From: Oscillospiraceae bacterium
GTDB lineage: Bacteria; Bacillota; Clostridia; Oscillospirales; Ruminococcaceae
NCBI GenBank assembly: GCA_020024235.1
Contig: JAHHUA010000013.1
Span: forward strand, 1-21,250
Length of the DNA: 21,250 nucleotides
Reading direction: 5' to 3'
Shown here: piece by piece, positions 1-7,559 of the stretch
Layout of the letters: the number at the start of each line of letters is the position of its first letter
Position numbering within the stretch: the first letter of the stretch is position 1
The notes under the pieces: generated by a model
What the model saw: only the letters and a program-made list of their open reading frames with translations
The model's database searches: none
What the model was told of the DNA's origin: nothing
Position numbers and translations under genes: made by a program

Positions 1-1180
1 TTGCAGCCATTTCTATGAGTTGTTGTCTTTGAGTTTCCTTTACGGAAGATTTAATGGAAACAGTATTTTCAAGAATTTCCATATTTTTAAGAGTGGAAAG
101 AATTTCTCTCATCTGTTTGCCGCATGTAGCAGCCCAAGTGCCGTTTTCAGCCAAAGCCACAGTTCTGTTTTGTAAAGCATGAGCTTTAATGTCAAGAAGA
201 GCTGTTTCCATATTTGGGAAAATACCGCCGTTATATGTGGATGACATAAATACCAAATGGCTGCATCTGAAACTTTCGGAAAGAATAACACTGGTGTGAG
301 TGGTGGAAACATCATAAACAGCAATATTTTTAATACCTTTTTTAGCCAGTTCCAAAGCAAGAATTTCAGCGGCATTTTCTGTATTGCCGTAAACAGAGGC
401 ATAAGCTATCATTACGGATTTATCTTCAGGAGTATAGGTGCTCCATTTTTGGTATTTCTCAATGTACCAGCTTATATTTTCTCTCCAAATAGGACCATGG
501 AGAGGACAGATCATCTGTATATCAAGTCCTGCTGTTTTTTTGAGCAAAGCCTGTACAGAAATTCCGAATTTTCCTACGATATTTGTGTAATATCTGCGAG
601 CCTCGTCCAGCCAATCTCTTTCAAAGTTTACTTCATCGGCAAAGATATTTCCGTTTAATGCTCCGAAAGTGCCGAATGCGTCAGCAGAGAATAAAACTTT
701 ATCTGTGCTGTCATATGTTACCATAGTTTCAGGCCAATGAACCATGGGAGCCATGTAGAAGGTAAAATTGTGTTTACCTGTGGAAAGACTGTCCCCTTCG
801 TTTATAATTTGAGTATGGCTGTCTGCATCAAAATCAAAAAACTGTTTAATCATGCCAAGAGCTTTTGCATTGCAGACAATTTTTACATCGGGATAAAGGT
901 TTACAATGTCTTCCAAAACAGCACAGTGATCCGGTTCCATATGGTTTACCACAATATAATCAAGATTTCTGCCCTTTAAAACATACTTTACATTTTCCAG
1001 GAACAAATGTGATATAGCTTTGTCAACGGTATCAAGAAGAATGGTTTTTTCATCTGTTATCAAATAAGAATTATATGAAACACCGTGAGGAAGAGGATAA
1101 ACATTTTCAAAGAGGGAAATGCGGCGATCATTTCCGCCAACCCAGTAAATATCGTTTTTAATATTATTTACACAATACAT
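1..1180 (-). CDS. fprA: Flavodiiron protein (A-type flavoprotein, O2/NO reductase), 3' end outside window
   Basis: Reading the minus strand from the ATG at 1180 gives 393 codons without a stop up to the window edge; family members are about 400 residues, so only a few codons are missing. The N-terminal half is a metallo-beta-lactamase-like domain with the di-iron ligand pattern HMEPDH (H80, E82, D84), H148 in HWPETM, D167 in FSADAFG and H228 in CPLHGPIW. The C-terminal third is a flavodoxin domain with an FMN phosphate loop, YASVYGNTE, at about 260-268. Known role of the family: cytosolic reduction of O2 to water and/or NO to N2O in anaerobes, fed by rubredoxin or F420-type donors. The start is supported by AAGGAGTG (1187-1194, minus strand) 6 bases upstream. 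It is transcribed divergently from zapA. I infer a role in oxygen or nitrosative defence; the preferred substrate cannot be read from the sequence. Confidence 0.95.
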   Translation of the reverse strand, partial: MYCVNNIKNDIYWVGGNDRRISLFENVYPLPHGVSYNSYLITDEKTILLDTVDKAISHLFLENVKYVLKGRNLDYIVVNHMEPDHCAVLEDIVNLYPDVKIVCNAKALGMIKQFFDFDADSHTQIINEGDSLSTGKHNFTFYMAPMVHWPETMVTYDSTDKVLFSADAFGTFGALNGNIFADEVNFERDWLDEARRYYTNIVGKFGISVQALLKKTAGLDIQMICPLHGPIWRENISWYIEKYQKWSTYTPEDKSVMIAYASVYGNTENAAEILALELAKKGIKNIAVYDVSTTHTSVILSESFRCSHLVFMSSTYNGGIFPNMETALLDIKAHALQNRTVALAENGTWAATCGKQMREILSTLKNMEILENTVSIKSSVKETQRQQLIEMAA

Positions 1181-1224
1181 TTTCAACACTCCTTATGTAT
1201 TTATTATTTTTTGTTTGCAATATT

Positions 1225-1233
1225 ATTTTATCA
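1225..1233 (-). promoter_or_regulatory. Candidate extended -10 promoter for the flavodiiron gene
   Basis: On the minus strand this reads TGATAAAAT, an extended -10 (TGn plus TAAAAT), about 45 bases upstream of the ATG at 1180. No good -35 box is visible at 17 bases. The whole spacer is very AT-rich, so chance matches are likely. Confidence 0.4.
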
Positions 1234-1370
1234 TAAATTAAAAAAAATAAAAGAACTAGTTGCAAATTTTTCGCAAAAATAAAAATAATCATATAAAATT
1301 GTGCATATAAAATTATTATAAAAAAACACCAAAAGTTACAAATAGGACTTTTAATATTTTAAAAAATGAA

Positions 1371-1385
1371 TTATAATAATTATAT
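1371..1385. promoter_or_regulatory. PerR-box-like palindrome
   Basis: TTATAATAATTATAT matches the 7-1-7 PerR consensus TTATAATnATTATAA at 13 of 14 defined positions. It overlaps a possible zapA -10 (TATAAT, 1372-1377). A weaker copy (12 of 14) lies at 1307-1321. PerR is the Fur-family peroxide sensor that controls flavodiiron and rubrerythrin genes in some Clostridia. The AT-rich background makes this a candidate only. Confidence 0.35.
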
Positions 1386-1420
1386 ATGCGATAAAATATT
1401 GAAAGGAATGGGAATATACA

Positions 1421-1762
1421 ATGATAAACCGAGTTAAATTGGAAATTCAGGGCTGTAAACTTATAATTGCAACACCTGAAGATGAGGAATATGTATTAAA
1501 ATTGGGAGAAAAACTGGATAAGCAAATCGGAAGTTTGATGGCACAGAATGACAGACTTTCTCTCAATGAATGTCTTGCACTTTGCTGTATAAATTATATG
1601 GACGGTTATAAAAAAAGTGAGGACAGTGCTGACAGAATGAGAAGTCAGATTACCGAATATTTGGAAGATGCAGCAAAAGCGAGAATTGAACTTGATGAAA
1701 CTAAGCGTGAACTGGAAAAAGTAAAGCGTCAGTTGGAAATGGGTAAGAAAAGTGAAGAATAA
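1421..1762 (+). CDS. zapA: Cell division protein ZapA
   Basis: This 113-residue protein has the ZapA pattern: a short N-terminal beta-rich part opening with VKLEIQGCKLIIATPEDEEY, where the family has a conserved glycine-containing strand pair, a helical dimerisation middle, and a charged coiled coil from about residue 79 to the end. ZapA binds and cross-links FtsZ filaments at the septum in the cytoplasm. The length is close to that of other Firmicute ZapA proteins. The start has AAAGGAATGGG about 9 bases upstream. The last 11 bases overlap the start of the U32 gene, so the two are probably translationally coupled. Confidence 0.85.
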   Translation: MINRVKLEIQGCKLIIATPEDEEYVLKLGEKLDKQIGSLMAQNDRLSLNECLALCCINYMDGYKKSEDSADRMRSQITEYLEDAAKARIELDETKRELEKVKRQLEMGKKSEE

Positions 1763-3809
1763 TATTGAAATTCTAGCTCCTGCCGGCTCCTATGACGCCA
1801 TGGTTGCAGCGGTAAGATCGGGAGCAAATGCGGTTTATTTAGGTTCAAAAGCATTAAATGCCCGTAGAAATGCCACAAACTTTGACAATGAAGAATTAAA
1901 AAATGCAGTGGAATATTGTCATGAAAGAGGAGTAAAAGTTCATCAAACCTTAAATACTCTTATGTATGACGATGAATCCCAGGAAGTGGAGAATGCTGTT
2001 AAAACTGCTGTTGAATGTGGAGTGGATGCACTTATTATACAGGATTTGGGTGTTTTTGAAATTGCCCGAAAAATTGCACCAGAAATGCCTCTTCATGCCT
2101 CCACACAGATGGCAGTGCATAATTTGGAAGGTGCAAAAAAAGCTGAAGAACTGGGTTTTTCACGAATTGTTTTGGCAAGAGAGCTTTCCAAAGAAGAAAT
2201 AAAGCATATTGCCCAAAATGTAAATGCGGAAATAGAAGTGTTTATTCACGGTGCTCTTTGTATGAGTGTTTCCGGTCAGTGCTATATGAGTTCCATGATA
2301 GGTGAACGCAGCGGAAACAGAGGACTTTGTGCTCAGCCGTGCCGTCTGCCTTTCAGAGTGGAAAAAGGAAATGAATACGGTCTTTCCCTTAAAGATTTGT
2401 CCTTGGTGGAAGATGTAAATGAACTGGCTGAAATCGGTGTGGCATCTGTTAAAATCGAAGGCAGAATGAAACGCCCCGAATATGTTTCTGCCGCTGTATC
2501 ACAGGTTAAAAAAGCTGTTGCCCAAGAAAAAACCGATATGGGACTTTTAAGAAGTGTATTTTCCAGAAGCGGTTTTACCGATGGATATTATAAATCCAAT
2601 GTAAATTATGATATGTTTGGCACAAGACAAAAAGATGATGTACTTGCCATGACATCTGTATTAAAAGATATAGAAAAGGATTATGCAAAGGAAACACCTC
2701 TTGTACCTGTTAATATGAAACTAACCATAAAAAACGGACAACCCATAAAACTTTCTTGCTCCGATTTAGATGGACACTTTTCCGAAAAAACAGGGGAAAT
2801 TCCTCAAATAGCCGTAAATAAACCTACTACAAAGGAAAAAGCCCAGCAAAGTCTTTCCAAAACAGGGGGCACACCATATTATCTCAAAGAATTTGAGTTT
2901 GACTGTGATGATGGACTTATTGTGCCTGTTTCGGAATTAAACCTATTAAGGCGTGATGTTTTGGAGGAAATAAAGACTCAAAGATCTGCTGTAAAGCCTG
3001 TAAAAATAAACAGACTTCCTCCTTTGCCCAAAATTCCAGCTGATATGAGTATTATGCCCAAATTAAGAGTCAGAATTTCAAAATACACACAGCTTACCGA
3101 CAAAATGCTGAAAGAATGTGAAATGATTACAATGCCTCTTTCTCAGTTAAATGCGTGGGTGAGAAAAGGCGGAGTAATTACCGACAAAATATGCGGAGAA
3201 ACCGAAACCATAAACTTTGCCCCGGAATATGAAATAAAACTTATGAAAACACTTAAAGAACAGGGAATGGAAAATATATATTGCGGAAATCTTTGGGGGA
3301 TTAAGGCTGCTGAAGATATAGGCATAAAAAATATTCACGGAGGATTTAATTTGAATATATTTAATTCCCGTGCCATGAAAAAATATGCGGATATGGGACT
3401 TTCTTCTGCGGAAACTTCCTTTGAGCTTAATTTAAGTAAGATTAAAGATATAATCCGCCCAATAAAAACAGGTATAGTGGGTTATGGCTATCTGCCCCTG
3501 ATGACTGTCAGAAACTGCCCGGTTGAAGCTGCTATAGGATGTGATAACTGTCATGGCTATACTAAAATTAAAGACAGAAAAGGCACAGAGTTTTTTGTAA
3601 ATTGTGATGGAGGACAAAGCCGTATTTTTAACAGTGTTCCGCTTTATTTGGCAGACAGAATGAAGGAATTGGGCGGTATTGATTTTATCACTTTGTATTT
3701 TACAAAAGAAAACAATAATGAATGTGATGAAATTATAACAGATTATAAAAACAAAGTTCCTTATGGTGAAAATATGACACGTGGACTTTATTACAGAAAT
3801 GTATTATAG
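1752..3809 (+). CDS. Peptidase U32 family protein with DUF3656-like C-terminal part (RlhA/TrhP-type)
   Basis: This is a 685-residue protein starting at a GTG that overlaps zapA by 11 bases. The N-terminal TIM-barrel-like U32 domain opens with EILAPAGSYDAMVAAVRSGA. The U32 signature lies around EVFIHGALCMSVSGQC and RSGNRGLCAQPCR, with cysteines at 170, 177, 193 and 197 as candidate Fe-S or metal ligands. The long C-terminal half has a second Cys-rich patch (MTVRNCPV, GCDNC, near 590-610). The name 'peptidase' is historical. Characterised members (RlhA, TrhP, UbiU/V) are prephenate- or iron-dependent RNA or ubiquinone hydroxylation factors, and the length with the extra C-terminal domain resembles RlhA, which modifies 23S rRNA C2501. 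I infer an RNA hydroxylation role; a tRNA (TrhP) role is equally possible. Adjacency to zapA recurs in Firmicutes. Confidence 0.85.
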   Translation: MKNNIEILAPAGSYDAMVAAVRSGANAVYLGSKALNARRNATNFDNEELKNAVEYCHERGVKVHQTLNTLMYDDESQEVENAVKTAVECGVDALIIQDLGVFEIARKIAPEMPLHASTQMAVHNLEGAKKAEELGFSRIVLARELSKEEIKHIAQNVNAEIEVFIHGALCMSVSGQCYMSSMIGERSGNRGLCAQPCRLPFRVEKGNEYGLSLKDLSLVEDVNELAEIGVASVKIEGRMKRPEYVSAAVSQVKKAVAQEKTDMGLLRSVFSRSGFTDGYYKSNVNYDMFGTRQKDDVLAMTSVLKDIEKDYAKETPLVPVNMKLTIKNGQPIKLSCSDLDGHFSEKTGEIPQIAVNKPTTKEKAQQSLSKTGGTPYYLKEFEFDCDDGLIVPVSELNLLRRDVLEEIKTQRSAVKPVKINRLPPLPKIPADMSIMPKLRVRISKYTQLTDKMLKECEMITMPLSQLNAWVRKGGVITDKICGETETINFAPEYEIKLMKTLKEQGMENIYCGNLWGIKAAEDIGIKNIHGGFNLNIFNSRAMKKYADMGLSSAETSFELNLSKIKDIIRPIKTGIVGYGYLPLMTVRNCPVEAAIGCDNCHGYTKIKDRKGTEFFVNCDGGQSRIFNSVPLYLADRMKELGGIDFITLYFTKENNNECDEIITDYKNKVPYGENMTRGLYYRNVL

Positions 3810-3818
3810 AGGTTAGCA

Positions 3819-4250
3819 ATGATTAAGATAAAAAAACTTACGGATACTGCCATAATTCCCACAAGAGGAACAACTCAAAGTGCCGGAATGGATTTGTATG
3901 CAGATATTACAAATTCCACTGAAATAAAACCCGGTGAAATAGTAAAATTTCACACAGGGATAGCCATACAACTGGAAGAAGGCACAGTGGGACTTGTTTT
4001 TGCCAGAAGCGGTTTGGGTATCAAGCATGGAGTTGTACCGGCTAATTGTGTAGGAGTTATAGACAGTGATTACAGAGGAGAAATTATCATTTCACTTATA
4101 AATAATTACAGCGAAAGCTATACTGTAAACCCCGGCGACAGAATTGCTCAGCTTGTTATAGTAAATGCACTGTTTCCAAAAGTGGAAGTTTGCAATGAAC
4201 TTGATGACAGTGAAAGAGGTACAGGTGCTTTTGGTTCCACAGGAAAGTAG
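3819..4250 (+). CDS. dut: dUTP diphosphatase (trimeric dUTPase)
   Basis: The protein has 143 residues, normal for the trimeric family. All five motifs are present: AGMDLYA (22-28), ARSGLG (62-67), GVIDSDYRG (79-87, with the catalytic water-activating Asp at 82), PGDRIAQLV (105-113) and the phosphate-binding tail RGTGAFGSTG (133-142). It hydrolyses dUTP to dUMP and pyrophosphate, which keeps uracil out of DNA and supplies dTMP synthesis. It starts 9 bases after the U32 stop, with AGAGG upstream of the ATG, and lies 12 bases before maf. The two neighbouring genes thus both encode nucleotide house-cleaning enzymes. Confidence 0.96.
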   Translation: MIKIKKLTDTAIIPTRGTTQSAGMDLYADITNSTEIKPGEIVKFHTGIAIQLEEGTVGLVFARSGLGIKHGVVPANCVGVIDSDYRGEIIISLINNYSESYTVNPGDRIAQLVIVNALFPKVEVCNELDDSERGTGAFGSTGK

Positions 4251-4262
4251 AAGAAAGGCGGA

Positions 4263-4835
4263 ATGAATTTGAAAGTTATACTTGCATCGGCATCTCCCCG
4301 CAGAAAAGAACTGCTTAAAAATCTTATTGATAATTTTGACATAGTACCTTCCACCTACAGGGAAAAAATTCCTCAAGGCATGGAAAATGAGGCAGTAGCA
4401 GAATTTTTTGCCGTACAAAAAGCTCTTGATGTGGCAAAAAATAATAAGGACAGCTTTGTAATAGGCTGTGATACCGTTGTTATAGCGGGAAATGAAATTT
4501 TAGGCAAACCCAAGGATAAATCAGATGCAGAAAGAATGCTTAATCTTCTCTCAGGCAGAGAACATAAAGTTATAACGGGACTTTGTATTGTAAAAGACGG
4601 AAAAAGCCTTTCTCTAAGTGAAGAAACCACAGTAAAATTCAGTGTTCTTTCATCAGATGAAATTAATTGGTATATAAATACAAATGAGCCTATGGATAAA
4701 GCAGGAGCATACGGAATACAGGGATTGGGAGGAAGATTTATAGAGGAAATAAAAGGTGATTACTACTCTGTTATGGGTTTACCTGTAAATAAACTTTATT
4801 CTCTGATTAAAAAAATTTGCCCGCAAATTCTCTAA
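4263..4835 (+). CDS. maf: Maf-family nucleotide pyrophosphatase (septum formation inhibitor Maf)
   Basis: This 190-residue Maf protein carries the signature LASASPRRKELL at 7-18, the catalytic region IGCDTVV with D70, LGKPKD (80-85), AGAYGIQG (147-154) and SVMGLP (169-174). Maf proteins hydrolyse dTTP/UTP or modified nucleoside triphosphates in the cytoplasm, and overproduction blocks septation in Bacillus. The SD is AAAGGCGG, 2-9 bases before the ATG. maf directly upstream of mreB is a conserved order in Firmicutes (radC, often between them, is absent here). Which substrate subclass it belongs to (YhdE-like or YceF-like) is not certain, although the AGAYGIQG form is that of the dTTP/UTP-active group. 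Confidence 0.93.
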   Translation: MNLKVILASASPRRKELLKNLIDNFDIVPSTYREKIPQGMENEAVAEFFAVQKALDVAKNNKDSFVIGCDTVVIAGNEILGKPKDKSDAERMLNLLSGREHKVITGLCIVKDGKSLSLSEETTVKFSVLSSDEINWYINTNEPMDKAGAYGIQGLGGRFIEEIKGDYYSVMGLPVNKLYSLIKKICPQIL

Positions 4836-4868
4836 AAACCAGAAATGTAAAATAAAGTAAAATTATAT

Positions 4869-4889
4869 GAGTATTTATTACAAATATTC
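4869..4889 (+). terminator. Weak hairpin after maf
   Basis: GAGTATTT (4869-4876) pairs with AAATATTC (4882-4889) around a 5-base loop, with one G-U pair. There is no strong U-tract, so termination would be inefficient. It is the only hairpin I see between maf and the mreB promoter. Confidence 0.2.
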
Positions 4890-4923
4890 CTTAAACTTTT
4901 CATAATAAATTCTTAAATTTATG

Positions 4924-4952
4924 TTGAGTTTATAGACGATTAGAGTTATAAT
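4924..4952 (+). promoter_or_regulatory. Sigma-A-type promoter for the mreB operon
   Basis: TTGAGT (4924-4929), a 17-base spacer and a perfect TATAAT (4947-4952) lie 34 bases before the mreB ATG. This marks a transcript separate from zapA-U32-dut-maf, although read-through remains possible. Confidence 0.75.
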
Positions 4953-4985
4953 ATGAATTATTGACGAAAGGAGATAAAAAAATTT

Positions 4986-6017
4986 ATGTTTTCATTTAAT
5001 AAAGATATAGGAGTGGACTTGGGCACAGCGAATACTTTGGTATTTATGAAGGGAAAAGGCATTATTATGCGTGAACCTTCCGTTGTTGCTGTAGATAAAA
5101 AAACAGATACTGTAAGATATGTAGGTAATGAAGCTAAAAAAGTAATAGGCAGAACACCGGGTTCCATTGTTGCGGTAAGACCTCTTAAAGACGGAGTTAT
5201 CGCTGACTTTGACATCACTGCAAATATGCTTCAGATTTTTATAAAAAAAGCATTCAATAACTCTATTTTTGCAAGACCCAGAGTGGTTATCTGCATACCA
5301 TCAGGAATTACAGCCGTTGAAAGGCGTGCTGTAAGAAGTGCCGCTTTTAAAGCAGGTGCTAAACATGTTTCTATTATTGAAGAACCTATGGCTGCTGCCA
5401 TCGGTGCCGGAATGCCTGTTGCAGAGGCTATGGGAAGCATGGTTATAGACATCGGAGGCGGTACAAGTGAAGTTGCCGTTATTTCTTTGGGGGGTATTGT
5501 TGCCGCTAAATCCGTAAGAGTGGGCGGAGATGAATTTGATTCTTCCATAATTCAATATGTAAAGAAAAAATACAATCTTCTTATCGGTGAAAGAACTGCT
5601 GAAGAAATCAAAGTAAATATCGGTTCCGCCGTAGAATACGAAGGTGAAGAGCCTATGGATATTAAGGGAAGAAACCTTGTAGACGGTCTTCCTAAAAATA
5701 TTCAGATTTATCCTTATGAAATAAGAGAAGCACTGGTAGACCCTCTGTCCTCTGTTTTGGATGCAGTAAGAACAACTTTGGAAAAAACTCCTCCGGAACT
5801 TTCCGCCGATATTATTGACCATGGTATTACACTTACCGGAGGCGGAGCTTTGCTAAAAGGACTGGATGAACTTATTTCCAGAGAAACAGGTATGGAAGTT
5901 CATATTGCGGAAAATCCGCTGGATTGTGTTGCTATAGGTACAGGTAAGGTTTTGGAAGATTTGGATAAGCTTCATGAAGTGCTTATGGAAGATGACGAAG
6001 ACGCTAAAAATTATTAA
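4986..6017 (+). CDS. mreB: Rod-shape-determining actin homologue MreB
   Basis: The 343-residue length is standard. The actin-fold ATPase motifs are present: phosphate-1 DIGVDLGTANT (7-17), IEEPMAAAIG (131-140), phosphate-2 VIDIGGGTSEVAV (153-165) and the adenosine-region ITLTGGGALLKGL near 283-295. MreB forms membrane-associated antiparallel filaments that guide the elongasome. The start follows AAAGGAGAT and its own promoter. It heads mreB-mreC-mreD-PBP2 in the classical order. No key residue is missing. A paralogue such as Mbl cannot be excluded on sequence alone, but co-location with mreC and mreD argues for MreB. Confidence 0.96.
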   Translation: MFSFNKDIGVDLGTANTLVFMKGKGIIMREPSVVAVDKKTDTVRYVGNEAKKVIGRTPGSIVAVRPLKDGVIADFDITANMLQIFIKKAFNNSIFARPRVVICIPSGITAVERRAVRSAAFKAGAKHVSIIEEPMAAAIGAGMPVAEAMGSMVIDIGGGTSEVAVISLGGIVAAKSVRVGGDEFDSSIIQYVKKKYNLLIGERTAEEIKVNIGSAVEYEGEEPMDIKGRNLVDGLPKNIQIYPYEIREALVDPLSSVLDAVRTTLEKTPPELSADIIDHGITLTGGGALLKGLDELISRETGMEVHIAENPLDCVAIGTGKVLEDLDKLHEVLMEDDEDAKNY

Positions 6018-6051
6018 TTAAAATAAAAAAAGAAAGCAGGAGGAATTTTAT

Positions 6052-6945
6052 ATGGAGGATTTTTTTAAAAGCAAAAAATTCAAAATTCTTCTTGCTTTTT
6101 TAGTTATTATATTTGCTTTTGCTTTAAGAGGAGCATATACCGGGGGATTGGCATCTTTTTCCGATAATGTAATAGGAATAATATCGGTGCCTTTTCAGCG
6201 GATTTCATCTTCTATTTCCGAAGGGGTTTATTCATTTTTAAATGTTTTTTTAAATGCCTCCAATATTTCCAAGGAAAATGAAGAATTAAAAGCAAAAATT
6301 GAAGAAATGAACAAAAAACTGGTTGATTATGATAAATTTAAAAGAGAAAACGAAAATCTTAAAGAATTTTTGGAAATAAAAGAACAAAATCCCGAATTTG
6401 AATTTGAAACGGCTACGGTAATAGGTAGAGATGCCAACAGTAAATTTTATTCATTTACCATAGATAAAGGCTCGCTTAACGGTATAGAACTGCGGGATAC
6501 GGTTATTACTTCCAAAGGCTTGGTTGGTGTGGTAAACGAAGTAGGTATAAGCTATTCAAAGGTTATAACAGTTTTAGACGCATCTTTGGATGTGGGAACA
6601 TATATAAGCACAACACGAGATGTAGGTATAGTTACCGGTAGAATAAGTGAAGCTGAAAAAGGAAATACTCTTATGACTTTTCTTCCAAAAGATGTGGAGG
6701 CTAAAAAAGGTGATATTGTATTGACATCAGGATATGGAGGAAATTATCCAAAAGATATAATTGTGGGAGAAATTACCGAAATCAGAGATGAAACACACGG
6801 ACTTTCCAAATATGCTGTTATAAAACCTGCCTCTGATATAAAAAATGTAAAAGATGTTCTTGTTATAAAAAGCTTTCTGGGTGAAAACAAAGGCAGGGAC
6901 ATAATAGATGAAAAAGAAAACACTGAAAAAACAAATCAAAAATAA
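6052..6945 (+). CDS. mreC: Rod-shape-determining protein MreC
   Basis: This 297-residue protein has one N-terminal transmembrane helix (about 11-29), an extracytoplasmic coiled coil (about 72-112, KENEELKAKIEEMNKK onward) and the MreC beta-barrel core. The typical SKGLVGVV and TSGYGGNYPKDIIVGEI stretches are present. MreC sits outside the membrane and activates PBP2, linking MreB filaments to wall synthesis. The tail from about 280 is charged and probably disordered. The SD is GGAGGA, upstream of an ATG 34 bases after mreB. A 78-base gap with a hairpin separates it from mreD. Confidence 0.93.
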   Translation: MEDFFKSKKFKILLAFLVIIFAFALRGAYTGGLASFSDNVIGIISVPFQRISSSISEGVYSFLNVFLNASNISKENEELKAKIEEMNKKLVDYDKFKRENENLKEFLEIKEQNPEFEFETATVIGRDANSKFYSFTIDKGSLNGIELRDTVITSKGLVGVVNEVGISYSKVITVLDASLDVGTYISTTRDVGIVTGRISEAEKGNTLMTFLPKDVEAKKGDIVLTSGYGGNYPKDIIVGEITEIRDETHGLSKYAVIKPASDIKNVKDVLVIKSFLGENKGRDIIDEKENTEKTNQK

Positions 6946-6960
6946 ATAACATGGAATATC

Positions 6961-6997
6961 ATAAAAGCTGCTTTTAAAAATAAAAAGTGGCTTTTAT
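6961..6997 (+). other. Long RNA hairpin between mreC and mreD
   Basis: 6961-6975 pairs with 6983-6997 over 15 continuous positions around a 7-base loop, using two adjacent G-U pairs. The 3' arm ends in GGCTTTTATT, a short U-tract, so it may be a partial terminator or an RNA-processing element that lowers mreD expression. It is followed by an A-rich run and the mreD SD. Confidence 0.55.
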
Positions 6998-7023
6998 TAA
7001 AAATAAAAAAGGGGGCGGAGAAA

Positions 7024-7551
7024 TTGGAAAATAATAAAAATAAGGGTATTGCACTTAAATTTATAAGTTACTTTTCAGTTATTTTTATTATATTTATATT
7101 GCAGAATACTCCGCATTTTTTGGAAATCTGGGGTGTAAAACCCAATGCAATTTATGTTGCAGCTGCGGTTACAGCAATGTATGAAGGTGAATTTGCCGGC
7201 GGAATAGTAGGTATGATAACAGGTATGCTTTGCGACTATTCTTCCTACCCCATACATGGTTTTAATGCTATGCTGCTTTTGATATGCTGTACAGCAATAG
7301 GTCTGGCAGTAATTTATTTTATGAAAAATAATAAACTGAATGCATTTACTTTTTCTGCGGCAGTGTTAAGTTTAAGAGGATTTTTGGAGTATTATTTTGT
7401 ATATGCAATTTGGAAATATGAAAAATCAGAAATTATTTTGTACAGACATATAATTCCCACTATTTTGTATTCACTTTTGTTTGTAATACCTATTTTTTTT
7501 ATTATAGGTAAAATACACACCTATTTTACCTGTAAATACAGTTTGGATTAG
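7024..7551 (+). CDS. mreD: Rod-shape-determining membrane protein MreD
   Basis: This 175-residue, strongly hydrophobic protein has about five to six predicted membrane segments (for example FISYFSVIFIIFILQN, the region near 75-97, and LYSLLFVIPIFFIIG near the end). The length and the position between mreC and PBP2 match MreD, a poorly conserved integral membrane partner of MreC; family identity rests largely on context. The start is a TTG preceded by a strong GGGGGCGGAG. The rare start codon and the upstream hairpin both suggest lower expression than its neighbours. It ends 8 bases before the PBP2 gene. Confidence 0.88.
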   Translation: MENNKNKGIALKFISYFSVIFIIFILQNTPHFLEIWGVKPNAIYVAAAVTAMYEGEFAGGIVGMITGMLCDYSSYPIHGFNAMLLLICCTAIGLAVIYFMKNNKLNAFTFSAAVLSLRGFLEYYFVYAIWKYEKSEIILYRHIIPTILYSLLFVIPIFFIIGKIHTYFTCKYSLD

Positions 7552-7559
7552 GAGATATA

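Noticed and set aside
109..979. Open frames on both strands within the first 1 kb (for example 257-658 plus, 737-979 plus, 109-402 minus)
   Set aside because: They are shadows of the flavodiiron gene, whose minus-strand frame contains all catalytic motifs.
5301..5822. Minus-strand open frame of 173 codons within mreB
   Set aside because: It is a shadow of mreB, Ser/Phe/Asn-rich, without recognisable motifs.
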